DNA from: Bacteroidales bacterium
GTDB lineage: Bacteria > Bacteroidota > Bacteroidia > Bacteroidales > JAGOPY01
Reading direction: 5' to 3'
Assembly: GCA_017991835.1 (NCBI GenBank)
Contig: JAGOPY010000006.1
Span: 129,637-193,636, forward strand
Length of the DNA stretch: 64,000 bases
Every line of letters starts with the position of its first letter. The first letter of the stretch is position 1. The translations under genes and the position numbers were made by a program. Below the pieces are notes generated by a model. That model saw only the letters and a list, made by a program, of their open reading frames with translations, made no database searches and was not told where the DNA came from. Below, in pieces: positions 43,230 to 51,770 of this stretch.

Positions 43230-45854
43230 TTATTCAAGCAGAGTCACTGAACCTTTCTTCTCCGCAGGTTGTTCTGTACCGCCGACACATTCGGTAGTAT
43301 ATCTGATCAGATAAAAGTAAGTGCCAATAGGACACACTCGTCCGTTAACCTTTCCATCCCAACCTTTTTCCAGGTCATCCGATTCATATAGTTGCTGCCC
43401 CCACCTGTTGAAAATGAGTATATTAAATCTTGAGATCTTTGTGGCCGACACGTTGAAAACCTCGTTATATCCATCCCCATTCGGTGTGAAACAATTAGGG
43501 ATGATCATTGTAGACTGACAATCGTTCAGAATCACATAAACACTATCTGAAGAAGTACAATTCTCAAATGAAGCCTGTACGAAGTACCACCCTTCATCCT
43601 TCACTTCATAAAACCGGTCTGATGATCCATCCTGCCATTCATACATATTATATCCATCACCTGCATCGAGTATGAATGTCTGGTTTTGGGTAATGACCGT
43701 ATCTTTTCCAAAATCAACCTGTTGAAATGGGATGTGGGTGATATTTATCGTATCTGCTGATTTGCATCCTTTATCATTCATTACTTCAACCCAAATCATC
43801 CCTTCCTGGTAGGCCTGATAGAACCTGTCAGAAAGGCCATCATGCCATAAGTACTGAACGAAACCGGCCCCTGGATCCAGCGTTATGGTTTCTCCCTGGC
43901 ATATGGTGGCATCCGGACCCAAATCGGGTTCAGGTAGAGGATTGTTATCGACCACTATTGTATCAGTCGCGGTGCAACCTGTTATTGTTGTGACTTCCAC
44001 CCAATAAGTACCCGGAGAATATACGGAATATTCTTCCATTGTTGATCCATCCTGCCAATTATATTGAAAATAACCGCTGCCTGGATTTAATACTGCTGTG
44101 TCGCCCGGGCATATTGAAAAATCCGGGCCAAGGTTTATCCCTTCGGCGGTTGTCATAATTTTAATGGTATCGGTATAGCTGCAACCAAATTCATCCTGGA
44201 CCGAGACCCAGTATGTCCCTGTATCTGTGGCGATATACACTGCATCCGTGGAGCCATCCTGCCAGCAATAGGATCCGAACTGATCGCCCGGAGTAAGCGG
44301 GATCTGGCCGGGAGGGCATAAGATCGTATCATTTCCAAGGTCGAATACCGGATCTACGGAAGTAATATAATCGTACCCTTCAATCTGGTCAGGCGTCATC
44401 CATATTTTTCCGTGTAATAATATATTCGGATAATTACTGTCGGAAAAATCGATATCACCGGGCGACAGCAACTGGTTCATTGGTTCATCAGGATATGGAA
44501 TGATAAAGAGGTATGGTGAGTTTTTCTTTATCAGGTACATTTTGTTTTCAAAAACCTTTTCCAAATACAAAGTAGGAAAGTAAGTATCAGGATAATTCGC
44601 TTCAGCACCACCGGTTCCTTCATCCCAATCGATTGTTCCTGGTGGTTTTTGAATTTGAAGCCTTATGTCGAATGGATAAGTTGCAGGATTTTCGACGGGT
44701 CCGATATAAATCTGCCCCAGGTAGGTCATATTTGTCAATCCGCCGGCTCCGAAACCGCCATCGACGAAATACAGATAATCTCCTCCGGGTGAGAATTCAA
44801 TTTCTGAGATTTTACGGTCAATATTTTTGAGGAACAGTAAATCAGGGTTATTGGCAGCAATATTATCAACAGATGCGGGAGAATAAACTATGTTAAAATC
44901 GGGTTGAAGGATCAGCTCCTTTATGGAAATTCCCTGCACAGCATCTGATGAATTATCGAATATAGCCGCATCGATGAGGAAGATATCATCCCAGTCGCCA
45001 TCCTGGTGCCGGTTATTAATTGCAATGCGTTTTCCGTCATTCGAGACTTCGATTGATGAACCGGCAATTGTCAGGTTCCAATAAGAGGTATTAATATTAC
45101 CGGTGTTCTTCTTAAATAGGATTCCGCCATTGTTAACCAGGAAACGGTCAACTGACAGGTATTCCACTGATTCACTCCTGCGTACGAGGTAGAGGCATAG
45201 TTGTCCGGGATCAGAGGGTAAAATACTGACTGCACATCCTGTCGTGTAAGTATACGCAGTGCCGTTGACCTTTAATTCAACATCCCTATCCAGGACATAG
45301 ATGCTGTCGCAGGTATACTTCACCCGTGAATAGACCGCTTCGGCAGGCGTGTAGTTTCCTTCACCGAGAGGCGCGCCGATATTGGTTTTCCACTTAGGGT
45401 ATATGATATACCATTCGTTGATTGTCCCTGGGACTTTCATAACCTGTATCTCTCCTGCAAACGCCTTTGCATTCATTCCGGGCCCGTTTTCAAGATCGTT
45501 ATTTAAAAGAGGATTGCCGTCAAGGTCATAAATAAAAAGGTTATTTGGCTGATTATTGACCAATCCTGAATGGACTACATGGAATACGGGATTACCGCAG
45601 TTATCGACAGCCGTGCTGGCGCATGCTCGTAATGAAGGACTTAGATTGTCAAGAGTCCTGATGTCAGGAGGATCCATTTTCCAGTCAATAACAAGGACAC
45701 CCGCTTCACTTGCAGGTGAAATGCACCAGACCGGCATCCCTGTTCCCGATTGACCAAAGATTTTTGAACAAGGTACAATGAAAGATAAAAATGTAATACA
45801 GAATCTGAATAGATAACGCCTGAATAATCGGCTACATTGGATCACCAGATTCAT
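43230..45854 (-). CDS. surface protein with gliding-motility C-terminal domain (T9SS type B)
   Basis: 874 residues. Signal peptide ~10-35. Residues ~40-500 look like a beta-propeller or WD-like region without clear signature (YLYFVDGGFGAGGLTNMTYL). Four ~85-residue Ig-like repeats follow, each with LGxDxxxCxG..., a (C/Y/E)WQDGS or WHDGL motif and a GxYWVxV end. The last ~90 residues are the CHU_C type B domain: IPNCFTPNGDGYNEVF, IFNRWGQQLYES and GTYFYLIRY. Exported through T9SS; function unknown, adhesin-like by architecture. Confidence 0.88.
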   Translation of the reverse strand: MNLVIQCSRLFRRYLFRFCITFLSFIVPCSKIFGQSGTGMPVWCISPASEAGVLVIDWKMDPPDIRTLDNLSPSLRACASTAVDNCGNPVFHVVHSGLVNNQPNNLFIYDLDGNPLLNNDLENGPGMNAKAFAGEIQVMKVPGTINEWYIIYPKWKTNIGAPLGEGNYTPAEAVYSRVKYTCDSIYVLDRDVELKVNGTAYTYTTGCAVSILPSDPGQLCLYLVRRSESVEYLSVDRFLVNNGGILFKKNTGNINTSYWNLTIAGSSIEVSNDGKRIAINNRHQDGDWDDIFLIDAAIFDNSSDAVQGISIKELILQPDFNIVYSPASVDNIAANNPDLLFLKNIDRKISEIEFSPGGDYLYFVDGGFGAGGLTNMTYLGQIYIGPVENPATYPFDIRLQIQKPPGTIDWDEGTGGAEANYPDTYFPTLYLEKVFENKMYLIKKNSPYLFIIPYPDEPMNQLLSPGDIDFSDSNYPNILLHGKIWMTPDQIEGYDYITSVDPVFDLGNDTILCPPGQIPLTPGDQFGSYCWQDGSTDAVYIATDTGTYWVSVQDEFGCSYTDTIKIMTTAEGINLGPDFSICPGDTAVLNPGSGYFQYNWQDGSTMEEYSVYSPGTYWVEVTTITGCTATDTIVVDNNPLPEPDLGPDATICQGETITLDPGAGFVQYLWHDGLSDRFYQAYQEGMIWVEVMNDKGCKSADTINITHIPFQQVDFGKDTVITQNQTFILDAGDGYNMYEWQDGSSDRFYEVKDEGWYFVQASFENCTSSDSVYVILNDCQSTMIIPNCFTPNGDGYNEVFNVSATKISRFNILIFNRWGQQLYESDDLEKGWDGKVNGRVCPIGTYFYLIRYTTECVGGTEQPAEKKGSVTLLE

Positions 45855-45905
45855 TGATAACGAATATGGAGTAAATTTAAAGAAAAGAATTCAATAAATT
45901 TAAAT

Positions 45906-46880
45906 TCATTGTCCGGTATTTTTCTTCTCCCCCTGTTTCTTCGCCTCATAAATGCTGGCATTCAGCTCAAACCCGATCAGCAGCATCAACGCAGTCAGGT
46001 TTATCCAGACAATGATCATGATCATCGACCCCAATGATCCGTAGAACCGGTTATAATCGGTGAAATTCTCAATAAAAATGGTAAATATTTTAAAAGCGAT
46101 GACCGACAGGAACGAGGCCAGGATCGATCCGGCGGAGAAGAAGGGAAAGATTCTTTTCTTGGCCGGCGCCATATAGTAGATGCTGGAAAATGCCATGAGC
46201 GAGGTCAGGAAAATTATGACCCACTGGCCTGCTTCCAGGAGAATCAACGTTATATTGTTACTGATAAAGCCCTGTTTTTCCATAAAATAAAGAAAGACCG
46301 AATTAAATGCCAGCGCGGCCGCCGACAGGATCATGTTCATCGCCAGGATAAGAACCAGCAATAAAGCAACCAGTTGCCTTTTGACCAGTGTGCGCGATTC
46401 GATCGAATGCGACGACTGGTTAAAAGCGTTCATGATGGCCGTAACGCCGTTGCTGGCAAAGTAGAGCGAGATGAGAAAGCTGATGGATAACAGGCCCGAT
46501 TGCTGGTTGGTAATGATGTCTTCAATGGTTGACCGGAGAACAACGAATGCTTCCCTAGGGATCACCTCTTCGAGCGTCATCAACAGGTTTTCTTTCAATC
46601 CTGCCACAGGGATGTAAGGAATGAGGGTGAACAGGAATAAGACTGCCGGGACAAAGGCGATGATAAAGGAATAGGAGATGGAATTGGCCCGGATAGAGAT
46701 GGAGCTTTTCTGCATGCCACGGACGAAAAACAATCCCACATCGTAAAGCGGGACACCCTTAAAGCCCGGAAGATAAATATTTCTTGAAAGAATGATCAGG
46801 GGGAGCAGCACCAGCTTAAATAGCTTTGTGGCCAGGCTTTTTACTTCTTTGGTGATGTTGCTGATCGGCGACTTGATCAT
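45906..46880 (-). CDS. yihY: YihY/BrkB-family inner membrane protein
   Basis: 324 residues with six hydrophobic helices. Family landmarks: ANSISYSFIIAFVPAVLFLFT (cut to the SISYSFIIAFVPAVLF core), SISFLISLYFASNGVTAIM and FYGSLGSMIMIIVWINLTAL. The family is often labelled 'ribonuclease BN', but that is a historical mistake; function unknown. It follows nadC by 1 bp. Confidence 0.9.
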   Translation of the reverse strand: MIKSPISNITKEVKSLATKLFKLVLLPLIILSRNIYLPGFKGVPLYDVGLFFVRGMQKSSISIRANSISYSFIIAFVPAVLFLFTLIPYIPVAGLKENLLMTLEEVIPREAFVVLRSTIEDIITNQQSGLLSISFLISLYFASNGVTAIMNAFNQSSHSIESRTLVKRQLVALLLVLILAMNMILSAAALAFNSVFLYFMEKQGFISNNITLILLEAGQWVIIFLTSLMAFSSIYYMAPAKKRIFPFFSAGSILASFLSVIAFKIFTIFIENFTDYNRFYGSLGSMIMIIVWINLTALMLLIGFELNASIYEAKKQGEKKNTGQ

Positions 46881-46881
46881 G

Positions 46882-47724
46882 TCAGATTACCGCTTTAAGG
46901 CTCATATCCAGGCTGTTGATATGATGTGTGAGCGCTCCGACGGAGATGAAATCAACGCCTGTTTCTGCATACGACCGGATGGTGGCCGCAGTAATTCCAC
47001 CCGAAGCCTCTGTTTCGTATTTGCCTCCAATGATGCTGACGGCACGGGCGAGATCTTCGACTGTAAAATTATCGAGCATGATACGGTCGATGCCCCCTTT
47101 CTGCAAAACTTCATCCAGTTCCCGGAAATTCCTTACCTCGATCTCAATTTTGAGATCATTTCCATTTTTCAGTTGGCTCATGTATTGATGTACGGCCTCA
47201 ATGGCCTGGCTGATACCGCCGGCAAAGTCGACATGATTGTCTTTGATCATTATCATGTCGTACAGGCCCATCCTGTGGTTGTATCCTCCACCGGCCCGCA
47301 CGGCCATTTTTTCCAGTTCACGGAGCAGGGGAGTAGTCTTCCGGGTATCCAGGATCTTTGCCCGGGTACCCTCAATAAGCTTCACCATGTTGTGCGTGGC
47401 CGTGGCAATGCCGCTCATCCGCTGCATGAAATTCAGGGCCAGCCGTTCTGCTGAAAGCATTGAAATGCCTGGCCCGGACAGGTAAAATGCCACATCACCC
47501 GGCCGGATCGCTGCTCCATCGTCCAGTAGTTTTTCAAAGGCAAGACGGGGATCGACCTGCCGGAAAACTTCCCTGGCCACGTCAATGCCTGCCAGGATCC
47601 CTTCCTGCTTGATCAGCAGCCTTGACCGCCCCGTTGCGCCGACGGGAATCGTTGCCAGCGAGGTGTGATCCCCGCCGCCCAGGTCTTCTACCAACGCTTT
47701 CCGGATGATTTCTTCGATCGTCAT
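46882..47724 (-). CDS. nadC: nicotinate-nucleotide diphosphorylase (carboxylating)
   Basis: 280 residues. Converts quinolinate and PRPP to nicotinic acid mononucleotide in NAD synthesis. ARAKILDTRKTTPLLRELEK (TRKTTP), GGYNHRMGLYDMIMIKDNH and the barrel end ISVGALTHH are diagnostic. Between DUF4783 and yihY, a common order in Bacteroidota; neither nadA nor nadB is in view. Confidence 0.95.
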   Translation of the reverse strand: MTIEEIIRKALVEDLGGGDHTSLATIPVGATGRSRLLIKQEGILAGIDVAREVFRQVDPRLAFEKLLDDGAAIRPGDVAFYLSGPGISMLSAERLALNFMQRMSGIATATHNMVKLIEGTRAKILDTRKTTPLLRELEKMAVRAGGGYNHRMGLYDMIMIKDNHVDFAGGISQAIEAVHQYMSQLKNGNDLKIEIEVRNFRELDEVLQKGGIDRIMLDNFTVEDLARAVSIIGGKYETEASGGITAATIRSYAETGVDFISVGALTHHINSLDMSLKAVI

Positions 47725-47734
47725 CTTAGCGCAA

Positions 47735-48139
47735 TTATTTTATTTTTTCTTCCAGTTTAATTTTGAACAACCGGAACTTTTCCTTCTCTTTCCGGATTTC
47801 CATATAAAGCTGGTAATTCTTACCTCCCGAGTGATATGTAGAAATCGAATAATGAGAAGAGGTGTTGAGCGAACCTTTCTGGACAAGAGTGAGATTATCG
47901 GCCGGGATCCTGTTGAAAAAGTCTTTCATCACCATTTCGCCCTGCGAGGCGCTGTAAGTGTTTTCAGCATCGGGAAGGCTGATCTCTATCGTAGCACTGA
48001 AAAATGCTGCCAGGCTTCGTGCGTCCGATTCGCGGATAGCTTTGCTGATATCGTCGAACGGTTCGTCCTGTGCCTTTAATGAGGCCGGTAAGGACTGCGC
48101 CAGGACAAACAGAATCAACGGAAGAAGTATTGCTCTCAT
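47735..48139 (-). CDS. DUF4783 exported protein
   Basis: 134 residues from ATG 48139, which gives a signal peptide (RAILLPLILFVLAQSLPA); the open frame goes on to 48259, past the promoter box and into the divergent gene. The rest is a small NTF2-like alpha/beta fold: IEISLPDAENTYSASQGEMV, then FFNRIPADNLTLVQKG. Widespread in Bacteroidota next to nadC, function unknown. Confidence 0.85.
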   Translation of the reverse strand: MRAILLPLILFVLAQSLPASLKAQDEPFDDISKAIRESDARSLAAFFSATIEISLPDAENTYSASQGEMVMKDFFNRIPADNLTLVQKGSLNTSSHYSISTYHSGGKNYQLYMEIRKEKEKFRLFKIKLEEKIK

Positions 48140-48154
48140 ACCCGGATTTTCATG

Positions 48155-48162
48155 CAAAATTA
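48155..48162 (-). promoter_or_regulatory. -7 box (TAATTTTG) of the DUF4783-nadC-yihY operon
   Basis: Minus-strand TAATTTTG followed by C, ending 16 nt before the DUF4783 ATG, which supports that start. No clear -33. Confidence 0.45.
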
Positions 48163-48192
48163 CAATAATTGTATCGTCAGGTGTAATATTCG

Positions 48193-48224
48193 TTGCGATG
48201 AACAGAGCGTTTTTACTATTTTTG
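48193..48224 (+). promoter_or_regulatory. promoter of the SDR gene
   Basis: TTG (48193-48195), 21 nt, TATTTTTG (48217-48224). The box ends 19 nt before the ATG. Confidence 0.55.
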
Positions 48225-48242
48225 TAATATAATATCGAATAT

Positions 48243-48947
48243 ATGAATATTGTTGTCACGGGAACAAGCCGGGGAATAGGTTACGAAACGGTAAAACTTT
48301 TCGCCGCGGCCGGGCATAATAAGATCCTGGCAGTTTCACGTAATAAGACCGGACTTGAGAAGCTGCGATCGGATTGCGAAAAGGAGAATGAAATCAGTAA
48401 AATATTCATTGTTGATGTTGATATTGCTGGCGACAATTTCGAATCCCGGGTGGTTCGCGAAGTCAGGGAAAATCTCGGTACGGTGGATATCCTGCTAAAC
48501 AATGCCGGCGCGCTGGTGAATGAGCCCCTGGACAGATTGACAAAAGGGGATTTCGACCTCATGTTCGGTGTAAATGTAAAAAGCGCTTTCCTGATGATAC
48601 AGAATCTTTTACCTTATTTCAACCCTGGTGCGCACATTGTTAATATCAGTAGTATGGGTGGGGTTCAGGGTAGCGTCAAGTTCAATGGCCTGTCGCTCTA
48701 TAGTGCCAGCAAAGGGGCGCTGGCCGTGCTGACAGAATGTTTGGCCCTGGAACTGAAAGACAGCGGGATCAGCGTGAATTGCCTGGCACTGGGAGCGGCA
48801 CAGACAGAGATGCTGGCCGAAGCTTTCCCCGGACATCAGGCTCCTCTGAGTGCAACCGAAATGGCCGGCTTTATCGCCGACTTTTCGATGAATGGTCATA
48901 AGTGGTTTAACGGGAAGATTTTACCTGTCGCACTGTCGACTCCGTAA
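48243..48947 (+). CDS. short-chain dehydrogenase/reductase
   Basis: 234 residues. TGTSRGIG cofactor motif, NNAG, the catalytic Ser (HIVNISSMGGV) and YSASKGAL. Probably NAD(P)-dependent oxidoreduction of an unknown small substrate. Divergent from the DUF4783 operon. Confidence 0.88.
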   Translation: MNIVVTGTSRGIGYETVKLFAAAGHNKILAVSRNKTGLEKLRSDCEKENEISKIFIVDVDIAGDNFESRVVREVRENLGTVDILLNNAGALVNEPLDRLTKGDFDLMFGVNVKSAFLMIQNLLPYFNPGAHIVNISSMGGVQGSVKFNGLSLYSASKGALAVLTECLALELKDSGISVNCLALGAAQTEMLAEAFPGHQAPLSATEMAGFIADFSMNGHKWFNGKILPVALSTP

Positions 48948-48960
48948 CCTGAATATTCCG

Positions 48961-51246
48961 ATGAGACGAAAAATACTGGTTTTAACGGTTCTGATGCACT
49001 TCATGCTTAGCGGAGCTAACGCCGGAAAGATTGTTCACGTATATGAATTTAACCGCCCTGAGATCAGTTATTCCGGACCATACGGGATCGTATATTTTGA
49101 AGGAACGAAACTGGCCGGGCAAACGGGCAAAGCGACACTGCCGTTTTACCCGGTGAAGATCCTTTTGCCGCCGGGCGAGAAGGCTGAATCCATATCGATT
49201 TCGTACAAAGATCCTGTCGTCCTGCAAGAGAAGATCATGCTGATGCCTTTCCAGGAAGTGCGTCCTCTGTCTGATCCGGGCGAATCACTGATGGCTGTCG
49301 ATGAAATCTTTTACCAGAGCACCACACCCTATCCATCCTATTTTAAGCCCCACCTGGAAACTCAGTTTTTCAACGGCTGCGGAATCGCCTTGTCTTCTTT
49401 TACCCCAATTTCTTATCTCCCGAAAGAAAATCAGATAACTTATTATCAACGTGTTGAAATAGAGATCATCACCCTTACCGACCCTGCGCAAAGCCATAAC
49501 AAGCACTTTTTCGGATCAGAGCAAAAATCACTCTGGCTGAAAGACCTCGTTCAAAATCCGGAAAAGATCAGCGATTATTTTTCCGGAAGAGAGTTCTTGA
49601 CGAGTGAATATGATATCCTGGTTATTACAAAGAATCAATACCTGGGCGAATTCGATACGTTGAAATCCTTTTATGAATTACAGGGACTGAAAACCAAAGT
49701 GGCGGCTACTGAGACCATTGGCTCTTCGATGAGCGGCATCGACCTGCAGCAGAAGATCAGGAATTTTATTATCCAGGAGTATGACGACAACGGCATCAGT
49801 TATGTTGTTCTTGGAGGAGATACGGAGATAGTTCCTTATCGCGGATTTTACTGTTATGTGCAATCGGGGGGCGGCTATTCCAGCACAAACATTCCGGCCG
49901 ATGTATATTATTCTGCACTTGACGGTTCGTGGAACAACGACGGCGATGCGCGCTGGGGCGAGCCGGATGAGGATGACCTCTACCCCGAAGTTGCCATCGG
50001 GAGAATTACTTTCAGCGATACGGCCGAACTTCACAACATCCTGCACAAAAGCTTTCTTTACCAGTGTGATCCGGTGGAGGGTGAGCTGACAAAGCCTCTT
50101 CTGGCCGGCGAAGAGCTGTATGATGATCCTTATACGATCGGGTCGGATTACCTCAACCTGCTGATCGGTTACCGCACAGATAACGGCTATAGCACGCACG
50201 GCATCCCGCCATCCCATCCGCGCGACACGCTTTACGACGACTCGACTTATTATTGGTCCAAAGCCACCCTCATCAGCCACATCAACAGTGGAAGACCCTG
50301 GCTGCACCACGTGGGGCATGCCAACCAGTCGTATGTTATGAAGCTTTCCCTGGGTGATATTACCGATGCAAACTTCGCGCAGACCAACGGGGTAACCCAT
50401 AATTACACGGTCGTTTACACCCACGGTTGTATTTGCGGTGGGTTTGATTATACCGATTGTATCGGTGAAAGGATGATCGGGATCGATAATTTCGCCTCCG
50501 CTTTTGTCGGTAACTCCAGGTACGGCTGGTTTAACCAGGGAACCACCGACGGCCCTTCGCAGCATCTTCACCGGGAATTCATGGACGCTTTGTATTACGA
50601 CAGCCTTTACCGGATCGGCATGGCCCATTTGAAATCCAAGAGCGAAACAGCGCCATTTGTGGAGATCGGCAATGAAGAGTTCGAGCCCGGAGCTACGCGC
50701 TGGTGTTTTTACGACAATAATGTGCTCGGCGATCCGGTGATGGCGCTCCGTACCGAAGAACCACAGGATATAGCACTGGTCAGCGAGACCATGGTGCCGG
50801 CTTCTTCCGCTTCGGTCGCAGTGCAACTGGAATCTTCAACCGGAAATGTCAAAGGGCTTTCCTGTGCGCTGATGAAAAACGACACGCTTTATGGCAGCGC
50901 ACTGACCGATGGATCGGGCCTGGCGGTTATCTATCCCGACTCGGTGCTGGCCGAGGGCGAATACCATCTCTGGATTACCGGCTATAACATTCTGCCCCAG
51001 ATGATTCCTATCCATGCCTGCAATTACTGGCTCGGCTATTCACCAGACTGGGGCAATCCTGCAAACTGGTTCACCGGGCACATACCGGATAGTACGTCGT
51101 ATATTATTATTCCATCCCAACCGGCCGGGACAAAATTCCCCTCGTTTAACTCGAGCACAGAGCGACACTGCCGTCATTTCATGATAGAAGAGAACGCACA
51201 GTTCAGGATAGGCCCCGGTGAAACTTTGAAAGTCTGGGGAGATTGA
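48961..51246 (+). CDS. C25-family (gingipain-like) cysteine peptidase without a T9SS tail
   Basis: 761 residues from ATG 48961 (RRKILVLTVLMHFMLSGANA is the signal peptide); the frame extends to 48892, inside the SDR gene. An N-terminal C25 propeptide-like region is followed by the catalytic domain with YDILVITKNQYLGEF, His453 (HHVGHANQ) and Cys490 (THGCICGGF), matching the gingipain His/Cys dyad and its spacing. The end has an Ig-like part and NYWLGYSPDWGNPANWFTG, a module usually followed by a T9SS sorting domain, but the frame stops at GETLKVWGD. A lost tail is possible, or a different means of retention. Confidence 0.87.
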   Translation: MRRKILVLTVLMHFMLSGANAGKIVHVYEFNRPEISYSGPYGIVYFEGTKLAGQTGKATLPFYPVKILLPPGEKAESISISYKDPVVLQEKIMLMPFQEVRPLSDPGESLMAVDEIFYQSTTPYPSYFKPHLETQFFNGCGIALSSFTPISYLPKENQITYYQRVEIEIITLTDPAQSHNKHFFGSEQKSLWLKDLVQNPEKISDYFSGREFLTSEYDILVITKNQYLGEFDTLKSFYELQGLKTKVAATETIGSSMSGIDLQQKIRNFIIQEYDDNGISYVVLGGDTEIVPYRGFYCYVQSGGGYSSTNIPADVYYSALDGSWNNDGDARWGEPDEDDLYPEVAIGRITFSDTAELHNILHKSFLYQCDPVEGELTKPLLAGEELYDDPYTIGSDYLNLLIGYRTDNGYSTHGIPPSHPRDTLYDDSTYYWSKATLISHINSGRPWLHHVGHANQSYVMKLSLGDITDANFAQTNGVTHNYTVVYTHGCICGGFDYTDCIGERMIGIDNFASAFVGNSRYGWFNQGTTDGPSQHLHREFMDALYYDSLYRIGMAHLKSKSETAPFVEIGNEEFEPGATRWCFYDNNVLGDPVMALRTEEPQDIALVSETMVPASSASVAVQLESSTGNVKGLSCALMKNDTLYGSALTDGSGLAVIYPDSVLAEGEYHLWITGYNILPQMIPIHACNYWLGYSPDWGNPANWFTGHIPDSTSYIIIPSQPAGTKFPSFNSSTERHCRHFMIEENAQFRIGPGETLKVWGD

Positions 51247-51254
51247 TTTTCCGT

Positions 51255-51262
51255 TATCTTTG
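51255..51262 (+). promoter_or_regulatory. -7 box (TATCTTTG) of the RseC-like gene
   Basis: TATCTTTG followed by C, ending 24 nt before the ATG. A TTTG at 51225-51228 is 26 nt away, longer than usual. Confidence 0.45.
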
Positions 51263-51285
51263 CAGCCGCTTAACGGAATAGAATC

Positions 51286-51699
51286 ATGGCTTCCGACACG
51301 ATCATCCACCCGGGTGTTATTGACCATATCGAAGGCGATAAAGCTTTTGTGAAAATACTGTCACAGTCGGCATGCGGTTCCTGCCATGCCAAAGGAATGT
51401 GTACCGTAGCCGAAGTCGAAGAGAAAATCGTCGAAGTCGGGATAAACCCCGGCGCTGCCCATAAAGAGGGTGACGCAGTGATGGTGAGGATGGATGAATC
51501 GCTCGGGCGGAAAGCGGTCTGGATGGGCTATGGTCTTCCGTTCATTATCCTGATGTCATCCATCGTGATATTCCTGTCGGTATTGAATAATGAGGGCCTT
51601 GCCGCATTGCTGTCGATTGCCATGCTGGCCCCTTATTATCTGGTATTATACCTGATGCGCGGAAGATTACACAAGGAGTTCAGATTCAGGATTGATTAA
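51286..51699 (+). CDS. SoxR-reducing system RseC-like membrane protein
   Basis: 137 residues. Cys-rich motif CGSCHAKGMC near residue 30, then two hydrophobic helices (~85-125). RseC/MucC-type proteins commonly precede rnf operons and may supply or pass electrons. Here a 2.4-kb T9SS cargo gene separates it from rnfB. Confidence 0.88.
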   Translation: MASDTIIHPGVIDHIEGDKAFVKILSQSACGSCHAKGMCTVAEVEEKIVEVGINPGAAHKEGDAVMVRMDESLGRKAVWMGYGLPFIILMSSIVIFLSVLNNEGLAALLSIAMLAPYYLVLYLMRGRLHKEFRFRID

Positions 51700-51770
51700 A
51701 ATGAACATTGATGCAATTTTGTTGTTTAAGAACTATTTTATCTAACTAATCATTTAACCGGAGAAGTGTC

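Noticed and set aside
48892..48960. Longer start of the C25 peptidase
   Set aside because: Would overlap the SDR gene and give no signal peptide; the ATG at 48961 does.
49678..50826. Open frame of 382 residues on the minus strand
   Set aside because: Antisense to the C25 peptidase catalytic domain; composition unlike a protein.
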